Positions 44,354 to 53,205 of a DNA stretch of 64,000 nt are shown in pieces. Each line of letters opens with the position of its first letter. Within the stretch, counting starts at the first letter, position 1. The stretch comes from DATGJX01 sp963830545. GTDB taxonomy: Bacteria; Vulcanimicrobiota; Vulcanimicrobiia; Vulcanimicrobiales; Vulcanimicrobiaceae. The DNA lies in contig CAWHMK010000001.1 of the NCBI GenBank assembly GCA_963830545.1, positions 2,356,001-2,420,000 on the forward strand, read 5' to 3'. Under the pieces are notes generated by a model. That model was given only the letters and a program-made list of their open reading frames with translations. It made no database searches and was not told the origin of the DNA. The position numbers and the translations under genes are program-made.

Positions 44354-46991
44354 TTGAAACGACTCGCTTTATTCGTAAGCGTTCTTGCCTGTTTTTGCGT
44401 TCCGATAGCCGCGGTTGCCGCGCCGAAAGCGGCGTCCCCGACAGCGAACGCCGCGGCATCGCCGCCGGACTCGTCGCTCGTTCCGTACGCCAAGTTCACC
44501 GACGGCGCTACGGCGCAGCACGGCCTGTTCACCATTTGGCATAAGGACGGCGACGTAGCCATCGAACTCAAGCCGAGCCAGTTCAACACGGATTTCGTCG
44601 AACTCGGCGTGCCGGTGAACGGCATCGGAAGCGGCGGCATCTTCTCGGGCACCACCGACCTGCAGAACTGCCGCATCCTGCGTTTCGTCAAACAGGACAA
44701 CCGCGTCGCGATTTTGTTTCCCACGACTCGCTTTCTTGCCCAGGCCGAACTCGCCTGAGGAAAACGCCGTTCAGGCCGGCATCGCAAATACCGTCGCGGG
44801 TGTTGCGAAAGTGCTCTCGGTCGACGACGCAACCGGCGACGTCGTCTTCGACGCCTCGCCCCTGCTGCAGGACATCACCGACGTATCCGATTTGCTGACC
44901 GATCTCAACGGTGGACACGAACTCAATCCGACGGGTTCGTATCATTTGGACTCTATGGAGACGTATTTCGGAACGACGAAAGCGTTTCCGGACAACGTCG
45001 TCATCGTAGCGAACCAAACGTTCAGCACGATGAATCCGGAATTCATCGACGCCGTGCCGGATGGCCGCAACATCCAAATTCAGCTGCAATACAACATTGC
45101 ATCGCTTCCGAAAAACGACGGTTACATGCCGCGGTATTACGACGACCGCGTGGGCTATTTCGTGAATGCGCACGACGATTTCAGCAGCGACAATACCTTC
45201 GACAAGTCGGCGAACTACATCGTGCGCTGGAACGTCCAGCCGTCGGATCCGTCGAAGCGGGTTTCGCCGGCGAAAAATCCCATCGTGTATTATTTGAGCG
45301 ACACGATTCCGGTGCGGTACCGTCCGGCGATCCGGAAGGCGCTGCTCACTTGGAACAAGGCTTTTCTGCCAATCGGAATCTCGAACGCCGTCGTGGTCAA
45401 GGATCAGCCGAGCGATCCGAACTTCGACCCTGACGACATCCGCTACAACGTGATTCGCTGGCTCACCGAAGAACAAGGCGGATTCGCGGAAGCGCAGCTG
45501 CTGTACAATCCGTACACCGGCGAGATGATCAAAAGCGGCGTCGTGATCGACAGCGATCTCATGCGCTTCGGAAAATTCGACTACCCGGTCGAAGTTCAGT
45601 CGCAGCACGGAACCGCGGCGCGCGCGTTTCGCACGGAGGGAGCGGACTACGCGGCCGGGGAGCGAGCGCAATTCTCGCGCGGACTCGCGGCGCTTTCGAT
45701 CATGACCGGAACGAACGGTTATTACGTGCCCGACAAGTACGCGAATGAATTCCTCGAATCGATCGTGCTGCACGAATCAGGACACGATTTCGGACTTCGT
45801 CATAATTTCATCGGGTCGCAAGCTTACACGGCCGCACAGCTGCGCAGCCCCGCGTTCACGGAACGCTACGGCATCGCGACGTCCGTCATGGAATACTCAC
45901 CCATCAACTTGTGGCCTAAAGGAAAAGGTCAGGGCGAATACTTCCAAACGGTGCTCGGCCCGTACGACTACTACGTCATCCATTGGGGCTACGCGCCGAT
46001 TCCGGGCGCGAAAACTCCCGATCAGGAACGTCCGATCCTGAGTCGCTGGGCATCGCAGTGGAGCAATCCGCGCTATTCGTGGTCCTCGGACGAAGACGTC
46101 AGCTGGAGCGACGGCCTTGCAGTCGATCCGCGCAATCAGCAATGGGATTTGACGAACGACAACATCGGCTGGTGCCAAACGCAGATGCGGATGGACCACG
46201 ATCTCATCGCGAAAGTCGACAACCGCTTTCCACGCACGGAAGGATCGTTCGACGATCTCCGCATGGCCTTCGGCACGCTGATGAACGGCTACGGCCGCTG
46301 CTCGCAAATCGTAGGCCGCTACATCGGCGGCGAATACATCTCGCGCGCAAAACGCGGCGACGGCGGAGCCTCGCTTCCGTTGTCCGCGATTCCGAAGAGC
46401 CAACAGCTGCGAGCGTTCAAAGTGCTCGAAGCGAACCTGTTCTCCGCGAAAGCGTGGGATTTCTCGCCGTACTTGCTGCGTCAGGCCGTTACGCAATTCC
46501 GCTACGACGACTGGAACGGCAACTTCGCGGAACGTCACGACATCGCGGTGGAGCAGATCGCGGGACGCTACCAGTACATAGCGGTAGACCGGATGTTCGC
46601 GCCGGTCACGCTGCAGCGACTCGACGACATGCAGTACAAGTACGGCCAAGGGAAGACGATGGATCTTTCGGATCTCTTCACGTGGATGCAGTCGGCCGTG
46701 TACGACGACGTCTCGCATCCGAAGGGCGCGGACATCCCGTTGGTTCGCCGTAATCTGCAGCGCAACTACGCGGCACTGCTCTCGCGTCTAGCCGAGCAGC
46801 CGCAGGCGGGCACCCCACAAGACGCGCAAGCGCTTGCGCGTTACGAGCTGGGTGCGCTTCACGCGCAGATTCAGCAATCGCTCCGAGCAAACCGGTTCGA
46901 TCTGATAACGAAGGCGCACTTGGCGTCGTTGGACGACGACGTCCAGCGCACGCTGCACTCGCAGGCGGTTATTCCGGCCGGCCGGATGTAA
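44354..46991 (+). CDS. Exported zinc-dependent metalloprotease, DUF5117/M10-like (one frameshift)
   Basis: About 878 residues in two pieces. A signal peptide (RLALFVSVLACFCVPIAAVA) is followed by DUF5117-type sequence (HGLFTIWHKDGDVAIEL, then NGIGSGGIFSG). After the frameshift near 44742 come NSPEENAVQAGIANT, YYLSDTIPVRYRPAI, the zinc site ESIVLHESGHDFGLRHNF (HExxHxxGxxH) and a helical C-terminal domain. One surplus base in CCCAGGCC explains the break. The start is TTG after GAGGTG. A periplasmic or secreted protease of the TonB-associated type found in many diderms; its substrate is unknown. Confidence 0.84.
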
Positions 46992-46994
46992 GAG

Positions 46995-47972
46995 TCAACG
47001 GCAAACAGTGCCTTCGCGATGCATGAATGCGGTAAGGATCGAAGCGAGGAACTCCGGCTCGGCTAAGAACGCGTCGTGCCCGTGATCCGAAGCGATCTCG
47101 GCGTACGTGCTGTCATAGCCTAAGTCCGCGAACCGCCGCGCCGCAGCGCGCACGTCTTCCGGCAGAAACAGCCAATCGGAGCTGATGCCGATGAAGAGCA
47201 GACGTGTAACGGCGGACTCGGGACGGCTATGACGCACGTCGAAGGAATCCATTGCTTCCGTCAAGGTGACGTCACTGCGCGGATGCATGCGCTTTTCGAA
47301 GAGGTCCGCTTGATGTTCGAGGTAGCCCTCTACGTCGAAGCGGAAGCGGCCTTTGCGATCGGCGCGCCGGTCGTGACGGTATTTGAACAGCGCGCCGCTC
47401 TTGTATGAGAGCATCGCGATCTTGCGCGCGATCCGCAAACCGCGCGACGGATCCACGGCAATGGCGTCGCGCTGTATGGCGTTGAGGGCAATGCCCATAG
47501 CCGACTGGTGATCGTGCGATCCCACCATGACGGCGCGATCGACGCGTTGCGGGAAATCCAGAGCCCACTGCAGCGCCTGCATTCCTCCCAGCGACGCGCC
47601 GATGACGAGCGACAAACGATCGACGCCAACTGCATCGAGCGCACGCGCTTGAGCAGCGACGATGTCGCGCACGGTTACGTACGGAAATTCCGGCACGGTG
47701 GACGGGCCGGTCGAACCGTAGCAGCTTCCCAGAGCGTTGATTCCGATGACGAAGCAGCGGTTCGGATCGAGGGGTTTGCCCTCGCCCACCAAGCCGCCCC
47801 ACCAGTCGGCGACGCGGCTGCTTCCGGTGAGCGCGTGCGGAACCAGCACGGCGGGAGAACGCGGATCACCGTAGGTGGTGATCCGCTGCTGCGCCGAGTT
47901 CAACCGGCGGCCGTTCGCGAACGCGAATGGCCCGAGGTCGATCGTAACTTCGCTACATCGCTCGACGGTCAC
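46995..47972 (-). CDS. metX: Homoserine O-acetyltransferase
   Basis: The protein is 325 residues from the GTG at 47972, overlapping the metY stop. Alpha/beta-hydrolase landmarks: HALTGSSRVADWW, nucleophile serine in VIGASLGGMQALQWALDFPQ, then acid and base in GISSDWLFLPEDV and SDHGHDAFLAEPEF. It acetylates homoserine to give the substrate of MetY. It is somewhat shorter than many MetX (340-380). Acetyl versus succinyl specificity is assigned from pairing with MetY. Confidence 0.92.
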   Translation of the reverse strand: MTVERCSEVTIDLGPFAFANGRRLNSAQQRITTYGDPRSPAVLVPHALTGSSRVADWWGGLVGEGKPLDPNRCFVIGINALGSCYGSTGPSTVPEFPYVTVRDIVAAQARALDAVGVDRLSLVIGASLGGMQALQWALDFPQRVDRAVMVGSHDHQSAMGIALNAIQRDAIAVDPSRGLRIARKIAMLSYKSGALFKYRHDRRADRKGRFRFDVEGYLEHQADLFEKRMHPRSDVTLTEAMDSFDVRHSRPESAVTRLLFIGISSDWLFLPEDVRAAARRFADLGYDSTYAEIASDHGHDAFLAEPEFLASILTAFMHREGTVCR

Positions 47973-49266
47973 GAAGACGAGAGGGCCTGTTCGACGTCGG
48001 CGATGATGTCGCGCACGTCTTCGATGCCGACTGAAAAGCGGATCGTCGAGCCGTCCACACCGTTCGCCAGACGCTCTTCGTTCGAGAGTCTGCTGGTGCG
48101 TCGTCGTTGCCGGATGGATGACGAGCGACTTGGCGTCGCCGACGTTAGCGAGGATGGAGAAAAGCCGAAGGGTGTCGATGAAGCGCCTTGCGGCGGCCTC
48201 TGCGCCCCTGAGACGGAACGTGAGTATGGCGCCGCCTTTGCCGCCGAAGTATTTCTGCGCCGCGGCGTGCGCGTGGTGTGAAGGCAAGCCCGGATAGGCG
48301 ACCGATTCGACGGCGGGATGCCGTTCGAGATATTCCGCCACCGCCTGCGCATTTTCGTTGTGGCGTTGGACCCGTAGGCCGAGCGTTTCCAACCCTTGCA
48401 GCAGCAGCCACGAATTGAACGGCGAGAGCGCCGCGCCCATGTCGCGCAGCAGTTGGACGCGCGCTTTGATGATGTAGGCGAGATTTCCGAACGCCTGCGT
48501 GTATTCGATGCCGTGATACGACGGATCGGGCTGCGTGAAATCGCTGAATTTGCCCGAAGCGGCCCAGTCGAACGTTCCGCCGTCGACGATGACGCCGCCG
48601 ATCGCCGTTCCGTGGCCGCCGATGAATTTCGTCGCCGAGTGGACGACGACGTCGGCGCCATGCTCGATTGGGCGCACGAGATACGGCGTGGCGAGCGTGT
48701 TGTCGACGATCAGCGGAACGCCGTTCTCGTGTGCGATTCGCGGCAACGCGGGCGATGTCCAGGATATCGATCTTCGGATTGCCGATGGTTTCGGCAAAGA
48801 CCGCTTTGGTATTCGGTTTGATTGCGGCGCGGACGTTTTCGAGATCGCTGAAATCGACCAGCGTTGCCTCGATTCCGAAGCGCGGAAGCGTGTGCGCGAA
48901 CGCGTTGTACGTTCCGCCGTATAACGAGTTCGAGGCTACAATGCCCTCGCCGGCTTTCGCAAGGTTGAGCAGCGCGTAGACGTTCGCGGCTTGGCCGCTG
49001 GCGACGCCCAGCGCCGCGGCGCCGCCTTCGAGCTGCGCGACGCGCTGTTCGAAGACGTCCGTCGTCGGATTGTTGATGCGCGTGTAGATGTTGCCGAACT
49101 CTTCGAGCGCGAAGAGCCGCGCAGCGTGATCGACGTTGTCGAATTTGTACGAGGTGGTTTGATAAATCGGAACCGCCCGCGATTTGGTTGCGGGATCGCC
49201 CGCATGGCCGCCGTGGACGGCGACCGTATCAAACCGCGGAGAGCGTTCGGGGGCTGTGACCGACAT
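47969..49266 (-). CDS. metY: O-acetylhomoserine aminocarboxypropyltransferase (sulfhydrylase; two frameshifts)
   Basis: A PLP enzyme of about 431 residues. N-terminal part: FDTVAVHGGHAGDPATKSRA, VPIYQTTSYKF, YTRINNPTTDVFEQRVAQLE. The middle has the PLP lysine in VVHSATKFIGGHGTAIGG, and the C-terminal part ends SVGIEDVRDIIADVEQAL. The frame breaks near 48748 (after DIAR) and near 48090 (after TTTHQQ); both joints restore the family sequence. It converts O-acetylhomoserine plus sulfide to homocysteine. AGGAG lies 5 bp before the ATG, which is inside the 3' end of hom (38-bp overlap); the stop overlaps metX. Confidence 0.88.
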
Positions 49267-50314
49267 GAGTGTCTCCTTTTTGCAGTATGGTGAGGACGGG
49301 ATATCCGGCGAATGCCGGAAAGCGTTCGAAGGCCGAATGGACGGACGGCGGCTTTTGCGCGCTTGCGCTCACGGCGCGCGCTCCATGCCTTTCCGCTATC
49401 GCGCGCAGCGCGGCGACGACGTCGCCCAAGACTGCGGACGAGGCGGCTTCGCGCCCGGCGCCGGCGCCGCTGAAGAGCAGCGGTCCGCAGGATGCTCCGA
49501 CGACCCGAACGATGTTGTCGACGCCGCCGATTCGCGCGAACGGATGCGTGAATGGAACCAGTACCGGTCCGACTTCCGCGGCAATCGAGTCGTCGTTACG
49601 GCGCGCATACGCCGCAAGTTTCAGCTCGTATCCGTGCTGCCGCGCGCGGCGCACCGCCGCGCTCGTGACACCGGCGATTCCGCGATGCGGAATATGGGGC
49701 GTAATCACGGGCAGACCGAACGCGTGCTGAATAAGGATCGCGAGTTTGTGCGCCGCGTCGATGCCTTCGACGTCGTTGCGCGGATCGGCCTCGGCGTATC
49801 CCCCGGCTTGAGCCTGCGAGAGCGCCTCGCCGAACGTATTGCCGTCGCGCATCTTTCCCAGGATGAAGTTGCACGTGCCGTTGAGAATGCCGCCGATCTC
49901 GAGAATCTCGTCGCCGGCGAGCGCGTGATCGAGCGTGCTGATGATCGGAACCGCGCTTGCGACGGAAGCTTCGTAACGGAGCGTGACGCCGCGTGCGTAC
50001 GCGAGCGCGCGTAAGCGCGGGCCTTGCGTGGCGATAGCGTCTTTGTTCGCGGTGACGACGTGCTTGCGATGATCGAGCGCGCGCTCAATGCACTCGAGCG
50101 CAATGCCGGTGCCGCCAATCGCTTCCACCACGACGTCGACGCGCGGATCGTCGACGAGCGCTACCGGATCGCACAGGCGGTTCGCGACGCCGATGACGTC
50201 GTACGAGACGCCGCTGCGCCGCTCTACGTGCGCTCGGCGCTGCGAAAGCAATTCGGCGACGCCGCCGCCGACGGTTCCGCAGCCGAGGAGCGCGATGCCC
50301 ACGGTTGATTCCAT
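49229..50314 (-). CDS. hom: Homoserine dehydrogenase, short form without ACT domain
   Basis: The 361-residue protein has a nucleotide-binding N-terminus IALLGCGTVGGGVAELL, HVVTANKDAIATQGPRL, YEASVASAVPII, GILNGTCNFILGKM and GYAEADPRNDVEGIDAAHK (catalytic Lys/Asp region). It reduces aspartate semialdehyde to homoserine. It stops where the usual C-terminal ACT regulatory domain would begin, and the Rossmann part is also about 20 residues short, so threonine feedback is unlikely. AGGAGG lies 8 bp before the ATG. It is the first gene of hom-metY-metX, downstream of the attenuator-like leader. Confidence 0.92.
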   Translation of the reverse strand: MESTVGIALLGCGTVGGGVAELLSQRRAHVERRSGVSYDVIGVANRLCDPVALVDDPRVDVVVEAIGGTGIALECIERALDHRKHVVTANKDAIATQGPRLRALAYARGVTLRYEASVASAVPIISTLDHALAGDEILEIGGILNGTCNFILGKMRDGNTFGEALSQAQAGGYAEADPRNDVEGIDAAHKLAILIQHAFGLPVITPHIPHRGIAGVTSAAVRRARQHGYELKLAAYARRNDDSIAAEVGPVLVPFTHPFARIGGVDNIVRVVGASCGPLLFSGAGAGREAASSAVLGDVVAALRAIAERHGARAVSASAQKPPSVHSAFERFPAFAGYPVLTILQKGDTHVGHSPRTLSAV

Positions 50315-50353
50315 CCTCTTGCCTCCTGTTGAGATGGGAAAGCGAGGAAGTCA

Positions 50354-50383
50354 AAAGCCCCTCGCGTTACGGCGAGGGGCTTT
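50354..50383 (-). terminator. Intrinsic terminator/attenuator hairpin upstream of hom
   Basis: A perfect 12-bp stem (AAAGCCCCTCGC / GCGAGGGGCTTT) with a 6-nt loop, followed on the minus strand by a short T run. It lies 27 nt after the Cys-rich micro-ORF and 40 nt before hom, so it would end transcription before the operon unless disrupted. It might alternatively end the upstream VC0807-family gene. Confidence 0.75.
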
Positions 50384-50410
50384 GCATACTCGATTGTCTA
50401 GACGAACCCG

Positions 50411-50485
50411 TTATGCAAATGCTCTCAACGCCGCTTGCTTGCCGCCGCAGCACATACAGAACATTCGCGAAGCCGGAATCGACAT
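50411..50485 (-). CDS. Cysteine-rich leaderless leader peptide (24 residues)
   Basis: The micro-ORF begins MSIPASRMFCMCCGG and ends in AFA before TAA. It has three Cys and two internal or initiator Met codons in the stretch MFCMCC. Its ATG lies 7-8 nt after a -10 box, so the mRNA would be leaderless; an in-frame ATG at 50464 could be an alternative. Position between promoter and hairpin, ahead of sulfur-amino-acid genes, is that of an attenuation leader. In mycobacteria, leaderless polycysteine ORFs of this kind act as cysteine sensors (established for that group; inference here). Confidence 0.65.
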   Translation of the reverse strand: MSIPASRMFCMCCGGKQAALRAFA

Positions 50486-50492
50486 TTGCGCA

Positions 50493-50522
50493 ACGATAGC
50501 ACGGTCGCCGCCGCTGCGTCAA
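50493..50522 (-). promoter_or_regulatory. Sigma70-type promoter of the leader-hom-metY-metX operon
   Basis: On the minus strand, TTGACG (50517-50522), an 18-bp spacer and TATCGT (50493-50498). It overlaps the stop codon of the upstream membrane-protein gene and fires into the Cys-rich micro-ORF. Confidence 0.65.
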
Positions 50523-51187
50523 GCGGAAAGTGCAATGCGGATTGCGTGGGCGAGCCAAAATGCCGTCACCAGACCCGCGATCAGGAGCAGGATGGTGAGC
50601 AGCACCGGGGCGGCTCCGAGCACGAACGCCACGTTCATTCGCAGCGCCATGAACGCGCGCAACGCGAACTCTCCGACAAGCAATGCGCCCCAGCCGATCG
50701 TCATTGCGCGAACGGTGCGGCGAAAATACTGCGAGCGCCACAACATGTCGAAGCGCTCGTGCGGCAATGCTTCGTTCGCGGTGAGAAATTCTTCGATGAC
50801 GTAGAACGCGAGCGGCCGGTGCAGCAAGGCCGATGCAAGCAGAACGACGCCGAGCAGCCCGGTGACGAACGATTCGCGGACCAGCAGCAGCCGCTGGCCG
50901 CCGCCGAAAAGTGCGGGCACCACACCGGCGAGCAGCCCGATGAGCACGATGATGCCGACGATGTCGAAACTATGCCTGCGGATGAAGTTGAAGACGTTGG
51001 AGATCACCGGCACGAGCGACGCGCCCAGGATGGGCCAAATGCTCGCGCTGCCAAAACGCGGCAAGAGCAGATAATAGACCGCCATCGTGCCCGCTATGTC
51101 GAAGGCCAGTGTGGGAAGCAGCGCGCGGATACTCGCCCACAAGAAGCTGCGCAGGGCAGCGGCCGACACCGGGTGATGATCGCCCAT
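50519..51187 (-). CDS. VC0807-family membrane protein
   Basis: The 222-residue protein has about six membrane helices (LLPTLAFDIAGTMAVYYLLL, IIVLIGLLAGVVPALF, FVTGLLGVVLLASALLH, VLLTILLLIAGLVTAFW) and the amphipathic EALPHERFDMLWRSQYFRR loop, as in VC0807-type proteins of unknown function. ATG at 51187, about 50 bp after the argB remnant on the same strand. Its last codon overlaps the -35 box of the methionine operon promoter. Confidence 0.78.
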   Translation of the reverse strand: MGDHHPVSAAALRSFLWASIRALLPTLAFDIAGTMAVYYLLLPRFGSASIWPILGASLVPVISNVFNFIRRHSFDIVGIIVLIGLLAGVVPALFGGGQRLLLVRESFVTGLLGVVLLASALLHRPLAFYVIEEFLTANEALPHERFDMLWRSQYFRRTVRAMTIGWGALLVGEFALRAFMALRMNVAFVLGAAPVLLTILLLIAGLVTAFWLAHAIRIALSA

Positions 51188-51236
51188 GGCTGGGCGATAC
51201 CCGGGAATGCGTGCTTTCTATACCCGACCCGCGTGT

Positions 51237-51565
51237 TTAAACGATGACGGTACGTTGCCCGCGAGCGCCCGGCGATGGCGCCGGCTTTGGCTGCGCAGAT
51301 GTACGCGCGTTTCGCACCGCCTGCAACGGCATCGATGGCGGCGAGCATTTTCGGTTTCATGCCGCTCGCGCAGGCGTCGGAACTCGCAAAATGCAGCGCT
51401 CGCGACCGTGAACCACCGATCGCGTAAAACGCGATCCACGTTCGTGAGTGCGACGTAGGCATTTGCCTTGAGCGCTGCCGCGATTGCTCCCGCAACAGCC
51501 ATCTCCGGTCCGCCGCCGTGCACGAGGATGACGGCGTGCCCGGCGGCGCGGAGAATCCGCCGCAC
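51237..51565 (-). pseudogene. argB: Acetylglutamate kinase remnant (internally deleted, frameshifted)
   Basis: Only parts of ArgB are present: VILVHGGGPEM (the nucleotide loop) runs straight into AVAGAIAAALKANAYVALTN, which in intact ArgB lies roughly 100 residues later, and the N-terminal Lys-Gly-Gly segment is missing. Further on, GMKPKMLAAIDAVAGGAKRA appears in another frame and the natural ending (G-T-V-I-V) in a third. As written it cannot be a working kinase. Either the gene is decayed or reads were collapsed here. It is divergent from argF across the ARG boxes. Confidence 0.7.
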
Positions 51566-51581
51566 TTACGACGACGATGCT

Positions 51582-51614
51582 TGCAAAATTATGCAGCATA
51601 TGCATAAATATACA
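51582..51614. promoter_or_regulatory. Two ARG boxes (ArgR operators) between argB and argF
   Basis: TGCATAAATATACA (51601-51614) matches the core TGnATwwwwATnCA perfectly and TGCAAAATTATGCA (51582-51595) with one mismatch. Centres are 19 bp apart, in a strikingly AT-rich patch (about 51580-51625). argR lies 1.1 kb downstream. Confidence 0.72.
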
Positions 51615-51677
51615 ATATATGTACGCCGTCGCGCCAGTCCCCGAGAAAGCCGCAGCTTTCTCAGCGCTCTCTGCGGA

Positions 51678-52653
51678 AGCCATTTCTTAACCTCGACGAC
51701 CTGACGGCCGCGCAACTGGCCTCTGCTTCGGCTCGCCGTGGATCTCAAGCAGCGCCGTGCCGCCGAGCAGGCCAGCGTGCTCCGCGGCAAAACCCTGGCG
51801 ATGTTGTTCGAGAAGCCAAGCCTGCGCACGCGCGTTTCGTTCGAAGTGGCGATGACGCAATTCGGCGGCCACGTGCTGTTTGCGAAGGGCGATGAATTTT
51901 CGATCGGGATCGCGCGAAACGCCGGAGGACATCGCGCGCGTGCTTTCCCGCTACGCCGATGCGATCGTGATTCGTACGCATGAGCACGAGCCGCTGCAGC
52001 GTTTTGCCGCCGCTGCAAGCGTGCCGGTGATCAACGGTCTCTCGGCGCTCGCGCATCCATGTCAAGCGCTGGCGGATATGCTCACGCTCACAGAGCGATT
52101 CGGTGGGCTGAAGGGCTGCACATCGCATATCTGGGCGATGCGCGGAACAACGTCGCCGCGTCACTCGCGCAAGCGGCCGTGCTGTGCGGCGCTACGATTC
52201 ACTTCGGTTGTCCGCCGTCGCATCGGCCCTCCGAGCGTTTCTCGCGCATTTAAAAGAGATCGGCCGGCCGTACGACGGTAAGTGCCCGCGCATTTTCGAG
52301 CGCCGTGCGCGCCGTGCGCGGGGTCGATGCGATTTACACCGACGTGTGGACCTCGATGGGTGAAGAAGCGGGAACGGAAGCGCAATCGCGCCGTACTCGC
52401 GCCGTACCGCGTCATCGAAACATTGTTCTCGCACGCGGCCTCGCACGCAGTGTTCATGCATTGTCTTCCCGCGCATCGCGGTGAGGAGGTGGCGCCGGCG
52501 TCATCGACGGTCCCGCAGAGCATCGTCTTCGATCAGGCCGAAAACCGCATGCACGCACAAAAAGCGGTCCTCGCCGCCCTCGCTGCACCGACCTGCGAGG
52601 ATTTCCGTCATGCTAAGCGCATGCCTTGCAAGAAAAGAATCGCTGCGTCGTAA
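51678..52653 (+). pseudogene. argF: Ornithine carbamoyltransferase, full set of motifs but many frameshifts
   Basis: OTC can be read across all three frames: FLNLDDLTAAQLA, then VLRGKTLAMLFEKPSLRTRV (carbamoyl-phosphate loop), FEVAMTQFGGHVLF, ARVLSRYADAIVIRTHEHE, ASVPVINGLSALAHPCQALA, LHIAYLGD, VDAIYTDVWTSMGEEAGTEA, HAVFMHCLPAHRGEEV and SIVFDQAENRMHAQKAVLAA. Breaks occur near 51730, 51905, 52110, 52270, 52370 and in a compensating pair near 52495. No motif residue is lost and no in-frame decay is seen, so unpolished sequence is favoured over a real pseudogene. If intact it makes citrulline. The start is approximate (CTG/near 51678). Confidence 0.72.
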
Positions 52654-52664
52654 CGCAGCGATTC
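52637..52664. terminator. Perfect hairpin between argF and argR
   Basis: GAATCGCTGCGT, loop CGTA, ACGCAGCGATTC: a 12-bp perfect stem. On the minus strand it is followed by TTTTCTT, so it is a good terminator in that direction. On the plus strand there is no T run, so it may only stabilise the argF 3' end. Confidence 0.6.
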
Positions 52665-52738
52665 GATACCGCCTACGCAGCCAACCGGGGGCCCCACAAC
52701 GCGGGGGGCGCGGAGCCTCGGCCGAAGCGCCTTTCCAA

Positions 52739-53205
52739 ATGAAGGAGCGCAGGCAAAGAGCGATACTGACCCTTGTTTCGACCCGGCCTGTGCGATCGCA
52801 GGAAGAACTTGCGGATTTGTTGCAGCAGCAAGGCTTCGAGACGACGCAGGCGACGATTTCGCGCGACATCAAGGAACTTGGGCTTGATAAAAGATGCCGA
52901 TGAAAGACGGTAACGCACACCAATTCAAGTACGTGCTGCCGGCCGCGGAACGTTCGTTTACTAGTCGCTTGCATCGATTGGTCGTCCGAACTCGTCGTCG
53001 TCGATCGCGAGCAGCGTCAATTTGGTTGTGCTGCGCACGCCGCCGGGAAGCGCGATGATGGTCGCCGCTGCGATCGACGAAGCGCAGTGGCCCGAGATCA
53101 TCGGCACAATCGGCGGCGACGATACGCATCCTCGCTGATCGTCAACGATCCCAAAGATACACCCATCATCGTGCAGCGCTTTACCGATCTGCAGGAGACT
53201 CATGA
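52739..53205 (+). pseudogene. argR: Arginine repressor, frameshifted
   Basis: The N-terminal winged helix is intact: MKERRQRAILTLVSTRPVRS, EELADLLQQQGFETTQATIS and RDIKELGLDK (recognition helix). The oligomerisation/arginine-binding part is spread over other frames: AMMVAAAIDEAQWPEIIGTI (with the GTIGGDDT motif), then IVNDPKDTPIIVQRFTDL. Breaks lie near 52890, 52990 and 53125. ArgR with arginine represses arg genes through ARG boxes, two of which lie upstream of argF. The exact end is uncertain; TGA at 53205 overlaps the argG ATG. Confidence 0.7.

Noticed and set aside
46995..48797. A 600-codon frame containing the MetY C-terminal half followed by MetX
   Set aside because: The metY stop and the metX GTG overlap at 47969-47972; a frameshift near 48090 hides the boundary.
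50315..50490. SAM riboswitch upstream of hom-metY-metX
   Set aside because: The leader is short and taken up by the micro-ORF and terminator; no SAM-I, SAM-II or SAH-type conserved core could be recognised.
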